This document shows positions 55,036 through 64,000 of a DNA stretch of 64,000 nt, in pieces. Position numbers and translations under genes: made by a program. The stretch spans positions 1-64,000 of the forward strand of contig NW_024882908.1 of NCBI RefSeq assembly GCF_019059575.1, in the 5' to 3' direction. The stretch comes from Amphibalanus amphitrite (Eukaryota; Arthropoda; Thecostraca; Balanomorpha; Balanidae). A model generated the notes under the pieces. It did no database searches and was not told the origin of the DNA. It saw only the letters and a list, made by a program, of their open reading frames with translations. Within the stretch, counting starts at the first letter, position 1; each line of letters starts with the position of its first letter.

Positions 55036-58000
55036 CATGCCTCTCTGGCCGCCACAAAGGGCGCACCGTTTGATGGTAAGCGACACGGCAGTTTTTAATG
55101 TAGGTGACAATGCAGCCGAGATTAAAGCCCGCTGCGACCGACAAAAGGTCTGCATAGTCATTTAGTGCACAGCCTTGTCTGCAGCTGGAGCCGAGCTGAT
55201 GTACGAATTACATGTAGGTATTTGAGCCGGCGTGCGGTGATAATAAATATATAACGCACCGAATCCTATCCGGTTAGCTTTTGCGATCCATGGGTTCACT
55301 ATGCCATTCACTGTCTAATTGACCTGTTGCTATACAGACGTTCGTAACACACGAGCAGTCCAGTAGGTACTGGGGCTGGCTCGTTAGATACAAATCAATT
55401 AACCAATCTGGGCGAATCGCTTATGTATGACTATGAAGTTCTGCGAATGTCGCATACCTCGGGCATGCACCCATTTGCTGTGCATGCCTGTCAAGTTGTT
55501 TGTGACCGCTCCACAAAAACCGGCGGTTGTCCGCGCTCGCGTGCAGGTCGGCTGGTTCACGGAATCGTCCCGCCGCCCTCCCCACGTGCCCGGTAAGGCA
55601 GTGCGGAGGTGACACAGCGCACTGGCCATCCGTATAGCATGCAGCGGGCTCCTGAACAGACACCACACGCCAACCAGCCGTCCGATCGTCCCTCAGACAT
55701 AAGGAGACATCCTCGTCCGCTTCGTTCGAGGTCCTGTACTTGGGTCTGTAACTCTACATCACCGGCCCAAACCCGGACCGACCCACACACGATCCGAACG
55801 GCCACATGTCACCCACTCGTGAGCGGTGCATCGGTGCATCTAGCCAAACAGGAAACTGGCCGCCGCCGAATCCGCAGCCCGGAAAAAATGGACCATTTTT
55901 CCTGTCGGTGTGATAATGCCGACATTGGTCCGGTCGACCGACTAGCACGTGATCTGATACGCACCTATGGAATGCAAGTATCGGCCGTATTAATTGTCGC
56001 TTGTCTAGATTTGGCTGAATGACGTGGAGTGGACTGAACATTGGCGTTTCGAGGCCGCAATGGATGGAACTATTGGTGATGGGTCTGCACGTGAGTAGCA
56101 AGTATACTGCGTCGTACTGTGTCGTGAAATAAGGTGGTTGCTAACAAAAATAGTAGCCAAGTGCGCACAAGTTTGGTATGGGCAGCACCGCAATGTACCT
56201 GAATCATGGGCTGGTTGACAGAACGAGACATTAATTGCCGTGGTATTGCTGTGCATTGTTTGCAATAGAATGCCATTGAAACGTGCCGCGTATGTCATTT
56301 GTTGTTGTCAGGCAATTAGATGTTATTTGAGTACAGTCGGCCATTTACGTGTCAGAAGCCGGTAAAATATATGACCGTTATTTAGACATGTGGCACGGAG
56401 TTCGGACGTCACCAGTGATGATACATGTGATGGTTTTCGTTGTTTGCCAACAAAACATGCACGAAGGCAAAAAATTGGTCTGACATGTCATTATCGATCA
56501 GGGTACATTCGCCGTGTGTTTAATCTCAGCCGATGGCTCATTTAGAAGACGCGTTTAATCAAGCTGCGCTCGTCAAAGTGCACACGTGCCACCCAGAACG
56601 TACCAGGCGAGCAGCCAGCCGCTTCATATACCTATCGCTTGGCTGGGCGCGAGCCCGTGCTGGAACAGTATCAGGCCGCACGACACGAGTCCCGTTTTCC
56701 ACTGTCCAAGGTCTCCAAAAGCACGGTGGCGACTGCAAGCGATAACAGCTTAGTTCACAAGTTGCCTTATGTAAAAGGGCTTGCCGATCGCAAGACAACA
56801 GCCATGGGCGTCTACCGTAAATAGAACCCATCATCAGGATGGAAAACGCTGCCATGGCCGGCATGAAAATGGACGCAAGATTCTGTTTTCCACATGCAAT
56901 GACGAAACGATAGCGGCTCATGAAATCGCTTGCATGGATTCATAGAACAAGATGAGTGCACCGAGCTTCGGAGTAACGCTATGCAAATTAGCGGACATTT
57001 TTAGACGAGCTATCACGGGTTCGCTTTGTCTACACCTCTCACGAAACCATTCCGGGTGGAATTTTGAGCCAGGTGCACTGCCCCGGAGACGGCCAGTCCG
57101 AGCCCAAACGGCCCCGCCGATCGCCCCCGTATCATGATTGCAGCGAATAACAGCTGCCCTCGCCACTCCCCAACCCAAAGGCAGCAGCACAATAACCATG
57201 CCGATGCTGCGATTGCCGCTCTGAAACCGCCTTCCTGCATGTCGGCCACCAATCTAATCGTCGAAATCACCACCGAACAGCCGTCTCTACAGCCTCTCCG
57301 AGCCGTCCGCGCTCCCAGCTTCTCTTCATTTCTTTGATCAAGCTCATCTCCGAGCTCAGCTTCGGCGAACCTATCCAGTTACCCAGCCAACCCTCGGCTA
57401 ACCCGGGGCCGGTCTCTGACCTGGCCTGCGGCCGCGCCAAACGGACCACTCGCACGAGCCGGTGTCGGCCGGCGGCGCCCGAGGTCGGGCCGCGGGCGGC
57501 ACAGTCGCAGAAACCGCCGGCGACGCCCGGACGCCGCCGGCCGGGCCGTGAGATGATGTGCTGACACGAACCCCGGCCGACCCAGATGATGGTCAGTCAC
57601 GATACGGGCCCCGGGCCAGACGCGGCCAGTTGGATGGACTGGCTGGCTGGTTTTGGGATCGTCTAAGGGCCGGGAGGGAGACTATAAGGGGGTTGGTGAT
57701 GGAGAGCCGCTCGATATGATTGTTGGATCGCTGGATTGAAGAACAGGTGCAATCTGGACTGAACAACTGTCCAACTGCATTGGAAAGGCGTCAAAAGGAC
57801 TTCAAATGGTGTCCACGTGGATTGGATGAGTGTTAGAGTGAGCCCCGATGGTTAACGGCTTCGTCGTTGTTTCAATTGTCGACGAACTTGAGCCAACTTA
57901 ATTCACGTTCAAACCGAGTTAACAATAGGTGATGGCCACGATTCCACGAATAAATCCACGGGCCTTACCTGTCACTGAAGTTGTCTCAGTACTTTGGCTG

Positions 58001-58379
58001 CCGAACTACAACTGACTCCAGCATTTAACCGTCTCTCGACAGACAAAGGTGGCCATCTATCCCGTTGAACTTATTCCGTGTTTTAAACCACACATGCATG
58101 GAGGTCTCGTTTGGGGCTCGTCTTACAATATGTACTGGCTGTAGCCATCATTAGCCAGAAACGTCGCCTCATCGCGACGTTTCTGTGCCTCTGGGGACAT
58201 TCGAACATCGCTCAGTCTCTGACAGCACCCTCCTATGTATTGCTCGGCAATCCTGAGCAATTTTGCGTCTCAACGGCCCTATACGTCTAATGGAGCAATT
58301 CAATGGCATAAGCTGACTGTATGCATGATATTCAGGCCGTCATCAGACCGCATAGCCCTCTGTTACTACGTCAACCGTC
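55036..58379. other. No supported gene
   Basis: Mixed sequence. Open frames on both strands up to ~137 codons are unfamiliar. I looked for TPR-type TMTC2 exons on the minus strand and did not find them. 57340-57570 is CpG-rich. Confidence 0.35.
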
Positions 58380-58700
58380 CTTCGCGAGGGTATCATCAAC
58401 GAGCGTCATCAACGGACATCGTCAAAGGGCGTCATCAGCGACCGTCATCAGCGCTCGTCATCAGCGTGCGTCACGTCATCAGCAGCCAGCGGCACTGATG
58501 ACGCTCCGTGAGAATCGGCGTCACGGGTCATGGCTTTCCGTCACGGTTACGGCGTCACGGGCGGTAGGTTACGCCTCACGGCCGCGTCACGGGCTGCGTC
58601 ACGGGCGGCGCCGGTTGACGTGACGGCGGCACGTCACTGGCGTCACGGAGCTCCGTCACGGCGCCGCCCGACACGGCGTGACAGACGACTGTGACGGACA
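58380..58700. promoter_or_regulatory. Cluster of CGTCA/TGACG pentamers
   Basis: I count about nineteen CGTCA or TGACG pentamers in 320 bp, arranged as GTCATCARCG and then GCGTCACGG runs. This is the half-site of CREB/ATF factors. It may be a degenerate minisatellite that happens to contain the motif; regulation is not shown. Confidence 0.4.
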
Positions 58701-59469
58701 GACGGCGAGTGTCTTGGAGGACAGGGCAAATCCACACGATGAAGGAAAGAGACCGGTGCAGTGAGAGACGAATTAAGGATGTCACAGTGAGAGACGATGT
58801 CACATCCCGCTTCCCTGAGGCTGCTCCCGGGGTGAAGTGCTCCGCCTCAGCTGCGCAGCATTGTCACTTAACAGCGACGTCATAGCTTGGTCGAGCAGTG
58901 ACCGAGCTTTTATAATATGACGTGCTATTGACGAGCTTTTGTCTACTGAGCCAGTAGCATGACCCGATCGAGTATCGTCTGTTGCTCAAAGGAAGTGTCA
59001 TATAGCCTGGCTTGATTAACTACTGGCGGTAGACAAAGCTGAACGAACGAGAGTGCGATGACGGCTGTTTGTGACGGTTAATGACGGTAGACCATGCTCA
59101 GGTGAGCAGAGCGACCTCCAGGTCATCGTCCCGTCCGCTCACCTTTCCTCATCAAACAGACCGAGGCGGGATGCGGTCGTGCAGAGGACAGGCGTCACAT
59201 CACACCTCTCTGTGGCGGCTCCCGGCCGATTGTCGCCCATCGGGGCGGGGTCAGTCAGCGGCGGGAGGGGAAGGGGGGGGCACTGTCGATACTAGTCGGG
59301 ACAGCTCGCGGTCTCCTGGCCGCCGCGTTAGATCCGTCGGCGGCCGGCCGGCCTCGGTGCCGCTCTGCCGACTCTGATTGGATAGGGAGGAGGGGCATGG
59401 GCTGCACTGAGCTCGGGGCCTCTGCCGGCTGGCGCCGCGCCGCGCGATGCAACATGGGAGAGCTGGCGG

Positions 59470-59525
59470 CCGGCCGGTCCGCCATTTTGTCCGCCGCCGA
59501 CCCGGCCCCGGTGACGTCACGGGGC
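59470..59525. promoter_or_regulatory. CpG-rich promoter-like segment with YY1 and CRE motifs
   Basis: CCGCCATTTTGT at 59479-59490 is a full YY1 motif, and TGACGTCA at 59512-59519 is a perfect CRE palindrome. Both lie in a CpG-rich block (about 59130-59570) next to a hAT insertion. Such a pair is typical of animal housekeeping promoters. TMTC2 on the minus strand would be a candidate target, but no first exon is identified. Confidence 0.4.
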
Positions 59526-59886
59526 GGGCGGTGCCAGCCGGCGTCACGGTGTCACGGCGGGTGACATCGGACGGCGGCATAGGCGGCGGAACGATTTGAG
59601 ACAAGGGGGGGCACCAGCCCAAGGAGCCAAACCTAGGGTACCCCCAAATCCTGTTTTCTCATCGGATTTAGGCCACTTATTTTTCGTCACAGCCCTGACA
59701 CGATGATTTTTTATTTTTATTTATTTATTTTTTTTACTTAACGAAAATGGCAGTTCGCCCCCATATGTGTGGTTAACTTTAAGCTGATCCTCAAGTACCT
59801 ATGTGTTTGTCTCTTCCTTATTGTCGTTGATAAATTCCATTTATCCTACATGTATCAAATTCCCAAGAAGCCATCGCAGTACTTAT

Positions 59887-60657
59887 CAGTGGCGAATCCC
59901 AGGGGGGAGGTCACATGGGTCATGACTTAGGGCCTGGGGTCACCACATGCCTGCCAGGAGCACCACAGACCTGACAGCCGACAGAGGCACCACAGGCCCG
60001 CCAGGGGTACCACAGGCCTAGCAGGGGCACCACGGGCCTGTCAATGGCACTACAGGCCTGTCAGGAGCACCATTGGCCTAGCAAAAGCACTACAGGTCTT
60101 CCAGGGGCATCACAGACCTGCCAGGGGCACCAGAGGCCTACCAGGGGCACTATCGGCTTCGCAGGGGAACCACCGGCCTCGCAAGGGCACCATGGGCCTG
60201 TCAAGGGCACCACAAGCCTGTCGGCACTTTAGGATTGTCAGGGGCACCACAAACCTGTCAAGGGCGCCTGCGTTCTAACAGAGGCACCACAGGCTCGCCA
60301 GGGGCACCACAGACCTGCCAAGGCCCAGGGACACCACAGGCTTAGCAAGGACACCACAGGCCTGTCAGGGGCACCACGGGCCTGTCAGGGCCCATGGGCA
60401 CCTAAGTCATGTCAGGGCCCACGGTAGGCCTGTCAGGGGGCAGGGTAGGTAGGTACCACAGTCTTTCCAGGGGCACCAGCGGCCTAGCAGGGGCACCAGT
60501 CATCACATGCCTAACCAAAAATAAAGAAAAAAACTGAAAATAGGGCACCACCAAAATTAAGTGGCCGAAATCCGTTGAGGTTTTAATTTTGGGTAAAGGT
60601 AGGGGCACCACTTCGATTCATGACCCTCCCCTTGGAGTTTTCCCGAATCCGCCCCTG
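59887..60657. mobile_element. hAT-type element nested inside the one at 59578
   Basis: Begins CAGTGGCGAATCCCAGG and ends GAATCCGCCCCTG, with a 7-of-8 direct repeat GTACTTAT (59879-59886) / GTACTAAT (60658-60665). It carries a minisatellite and shares sequence with 23368-23620. It inserted after the outer element. Confidence 0.8.
59940..60480. repeat. Minisatellite, ~20 bp unit CAGGGGCACCACAGGCCTGC
   Basis: About 25 degenerate units inside the nested hAT element. A related GGCCC-rich array sits at the same place in the element at 23 kb. Confidence 0.85.
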
Positions 60658-60775
60658 GTACTAATTCATCAAATTTAAGGGGGGCACCTTGCTATTGGTG
60701 CCCCCCTTGCAGAATTCAAGGGGGGGCACGGTGCCCCGGTGCCCCCCCCCCCGTTCCGCCGCCTATGGACGGCGG

Positions 60776-62870
60776 TGACACCTCGGGGTGACACGGACCG
60801 GCGGAGGTGACACCAGACACCGCCACCGTCACCACGGCGACACCAACATCACAGGAACGGTGTTTGTATTTATGGCTTCATCGCGGAGCCGCGCAGAAGG
60901 CTCATGCAGATGCGGATGTAAATCAGAATTCATAGCCGTCGTCACTGGGCAGTAAAAGTGTATCCGCAGATGGGGAGTCGATAGCCGCGTTCCCGACGAG
61001 TGGCACGACACAGGGGTGCTGTCTTGGGCGCCATGGCCGCGCGGTGGTGATGTGATGGCGTCAGCGGCTCGTGACGGCGACCCGGCCGAGACGAAGACAT
61101 TTCGGAGCCGGAGACATGTCAGTAGAGCTGGGACGGTCGGCTCACGGCTCTACATTAGCAGAGGTGTGCAAAATAGGATGCCAGATAATAACAAATAGGA
61201 GCAGACTGACGGGAATGAGCGCGAACGTTTGGGCGAATGATCAGCAAAGGGACACTGCACCTACAAGATCTGCCAGCGCTGCCCGATGAAGATGTGAGCT
61301 CGTCATGAGCAGCTGAGCTAGGAGAATTGCCATGAACATTGAGCAATGAGCATGCGGTTATGTCGCGGGAGGACGCTCTCACACGGAAACAGTCTGGCCA
61401 GCTGTGCCGCTATATGATGTATGCATAAAACACGGAACGTCACATGTCCCGACATTTTTAGCGGTTGATGACAGTTACCTCGTAGCATTTCGGCTGCACA
61501 GGGAAGAACGTCCACCCGGAAGACATCGGCCGCAGACCTTTCTGCACATTCTAGCAGATGCCAGATCTTAAATAAAAGTCCAGAAATGCACTGATTCGCG
61601 CCGGAGACAAGAAAGATACCTCTGCTACCTATAGGAACACGCATGCATGCACGAGTTAATTCAAAGGTCCTGCTTTGGCGTTTTCCGCTCGCCGGCGTTG
61701 GAGCACAGCCCGTTCTCTGTGCTCCAGCCGAGGTAACACCGGCACCCTGAATTGTCACCGGACTCAGTCACATACCAATCTGCACGCAAGGACCATCAGC
61801 AGCGAAACAGAAGAAGGAGAAAAACGCCGAGAGCGTCCGACACACAGCACACAGTCCCACAACATGCTGTAACTGTGTAGGAAAAACGGCCAGATTCCTG
61901 CACGTAATGACATTAAAATACATAGGTATACTTCGTGTTATCCAAGGCAGTTGACATTTTCAAGCGACAAGCATCCTGCTTGGTGAGCTACATTGAAGAA
62001 GCATTATAACTCAAACCGAACATACAGCTCCCATTGAAATCGTATCGCACGATTTAATATCTTAGCCAGAGAACTTTAATTGGCTCATTCATTCATGAGC
62101 CATGGTGTAAAGTCGAGACGAAAGGTGAATAGTGAAGAAGAGAAGAGCAATTTGCTTAGCGACTCGATCTCTTTCAAGGCTTCCGTCGGGTCCCCCAGCT
62201 CGCAGTCTCCAATCATATCATCAGAAATATCAGTCTTGAAAGTCTTCCTCGGAGCACAGTGAGTTCTGAAACCACGCAGGCTCAGAGCCATTTGCTTGTC
62301 GGACCAGACGCTCAGATGTCTGACCACAGCAGCCCCATCAAGGGACTGGTGTGCGCTGTACCAGGTCAACTACCAAGTGAGCGAGGTCTCAGCGGGTCGT
62401 GACTCGGCCCGGTCGCACGGTCCGCGCCTGCCAATCTGGCCGGTTACCCTTCAGTCACTGATGGGAGCCAGCACCCACCGCCGAGGGCTCACACCGCGTC
62501 TGCCCTCAATGGGTTCCCGGTGACTGGCAACTGGCTAATCCGTGGCCAGGGCTGTCTGGGAGAGGGCTTCTGTGTGGTAACTGACGAGCCTGGCGCGGCC
62601 CGTGACTCCTGAGCTGTCCCATGACGCCTGGTGGTAGAGCCAAGATGCCCGTGGACGGCTGTGGAGCTGGTGACGACAGTGGGTGCTGCATGAGGTTCTG
62701 CCGCGGCCGAACATCCCCGACGCTCCGTCTGAGCGTCTCACGGGCAATACGAATAGCCGACATACGCCCATACCGAATACGAGCATACGGATCACATGAC
62801 ATCCCCGGCCCTGGATGGATTGCCTGCAATAACGGCTGGGCCAACCGCTGAATGAGGTGCTCGACGGGCC
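60776..62870. other. No supported gene
   Basis: Mixed sequence. A minus-strand frame around 62085-62270 (DDMIGDCELGDPTEALKEI) looks protein-like but has no splice sites I can place and no family I recognise. Confidence 0.35.
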
Positions 62871-62879
62871 AGCGGACGG

Positions 62880-63400
62880 GGTAGTGGTTCACCAGACTGG
62901 TCGCCGGACCGATTAAACGGTCCGACTAAACCGACTGACCAAACTGACAGACCGCACCACTGACTGCCACACGGTTCGCCAGACCGACTGCCAAACGGGC
63001 ACAAACTTACTGAAACGGGCAGACCACCAGACGGACCACCAGACTGACCAACGGACTGACCAACGGGGTAACCAAAGGAAGGATCACGAGACTGGCCAAC
63101 GAACCATATAAACGGGCTGATCACAGGACTGACCTACCGGGAAGACCACAGGACTGCTCGCTACACAGTCCGCCAGATTGACGACCGAAAAGCCATCCGA
63201 ACTGACTGCCGAACGGCGCTCCGGACGGACCCCCGGACCGACAACCGAACGGCCCTCCGGACTGACTCCCGGACCGACAACCGAACGGCCCTCCGGACTG
63301 ACTACCGCACGGCGCTCCGGACTGACTCCCGGACGGCGCTCCGGACTGACCCCCGGACTGACTACCGCACGGCGCTCCGGACTGACGGCCGTACCGCGGC
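62880..63400. repeat. Degenerate minisatellite of ACTGACC/GGACTGAC units
   Basis: 62880-63170 is a loose ACTGACCAAACGG array. 63190-63390 is a tighter array of 36-39 bp units (CTCCGGACTGACTCCCGGAC plus CGACAACCGAACGGCC), five to six copies. Open frames through it are artefacts. Confidence 0.8.
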
Positions 63401-64000
63401 TCCTCGCGCGTCGTCCGGGGCCGGGTGTCGCCAGATGTCAGCGATGCCATCAGTCTGCGGCTATCTGGCGTCGACAGCAGCACCGCATCGCGGCAGCTCG
63501 GCACCCGAGAGGCATTCTGATGGTCGACATTTGCATGTCATGCATTGGCGGAACCTCAGATGGCGACGATTTCCAGAAACTGGCGGCCGCGCGCGGTTCG
63601 GTGGCGATGATTTACGTCCTCGGCAAGGCTTGCAGCTCGGAGGAACATGTGCTAGTAGCTACTGTGGCGCGCCCCGGCAGGTTTTCCCTGCTAGTGTCAC
63701 CTCCGGAAGTGTGACGACTCGGTTGCATGTGTTCTTTTATTCAGAGGGCATTGTTTCCAAACAAGAAGAGATTTTCGCCGTCCAGACCAAGGAAAGTGGA
63801 CAATAGTTTACCGATCGACCATAACAGGTGGTGTCATGATTCATTAACTGCAGGCTCTAACCGAACGTTTGTTGTCCAACGTAAAATGAATAACTATTAG
63901 TTAGAATTGGCTTGAACCCTTCGATGTAGCGGCAGTGTCATTCTATTATGTGCATCTCCACATCTTGAGTGATGCAATAAGAAGATCAATGCCTTTTTTA
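63401..64000. other. No supported gene at the right edge
   Basis: Mixed sequence turning AT-rich after 63800. Two plus-strand frames continue from the minisatellite but are unfamiliar. Confidence 0.3.

Larger units (their letters stand above)
59578..60767. mobile_element. hAT-type element with 8-bp duplication, outer of a nested pair
   Basis: The ends CATAGGCGGCGGAACG (59578) and its complement CGTTCCGCCGCCTATG (to 60767) are flanked by an exact 8-bp repeat GACGGCGG (59570-59577 and 60768-60775). No transposase. A second hAT-type element fills most of the interior. Confidence 0.85.

Noticed and set aside
62085-62270. Minus-strand protein-like frame (DDMIGDCELGDPTEALKEI) as a TMTC2 exon
   Set aside because: It does not match any TMTC2 segment and has no placeable splice sites.
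1-64000. tRNA, rRNA, CRISPR or bacterial operon structure
   Set aside because: No cloverleaf with conserved boxes, no rRNA signature, no regularly spaced repeat-spacer array; the genes are spliced and animal.

Overview
The window is eukaryotic nuclear DNA. It has spliced genes with short GT-AG introns, GC-rich coding exons set in more AT-balanced non-coding DNA, and many non-autonomous DNA transposons and minisatellites. The protein remnants are animal. The CECR2-type gene with a long low-complexity tail, the compact introns and the poly-C-rich transposon ends suggest an arthropod, perhaps a crustacean such as a barnacle. That placement is inference and weakly held.

Layout. (1) 269-481, minus strand: one exon resembling the N-terminal part of glycogen debranching enzyme (AGL), recognisable only across three reading frames. 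(2) 482-14169: no recognisable gene; two oppositely oriented copies of a ~1.17 kb TTAA-flanked element and a SINE-like repeat. (3) 14170-19342, minus: a nine-exon gene for a TTC29-type axonemal TPR protein; all nine exons join in frame to 626 codons. (4) 19405-29667: repeat-rich intergenic DNA (a ~1.9 kb inverted-repeat element, a hAT element with an exact 8-bp target duplication, minisatellites, a small LTR-type scrap, a 403-bp MITE). (5) ~29.7-49.9 kb, plus: a CECR2/dikar-type chromatin gene with DDT, WHIM-like, AT-hook and bromodomain segments. Ten exons join in frame; only the first exon with the start codon is not identified. Its introns hold nested transposons, including a ~2.45 kb fold-back element built of TACGTA repeats. 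(6) 51228-52284, minus: the last three coding exons of a TMTC2-type O-mannosyltransferase, convergent with CECR2. (7) 52285-64000: a 33-bp minisatellite block, a TGACG-rich cluster, a CpG-rich promoter-like segment with CRE and YY1 motifs, a hAT element nested in a second hAT element, and another minisatellite. No further exon could be supported there.

The genes do not form a pathway: TTC29 is a flagellar/ciliary protein, CECR2 a nuclear ISWI-complex subunit, TMTC2 an ER membrane enzyme and AGL a cytosolic glycogen enzyme. The points most worth a second look are the transposon family dense in nuclear-receptor half-sites (AGGTCA), the intronic fold-back array, the frame-broken AGL exon, and the tail-to-tail CECR2/TMTC2 arrangement with possibly overlapping 3' UTRs.
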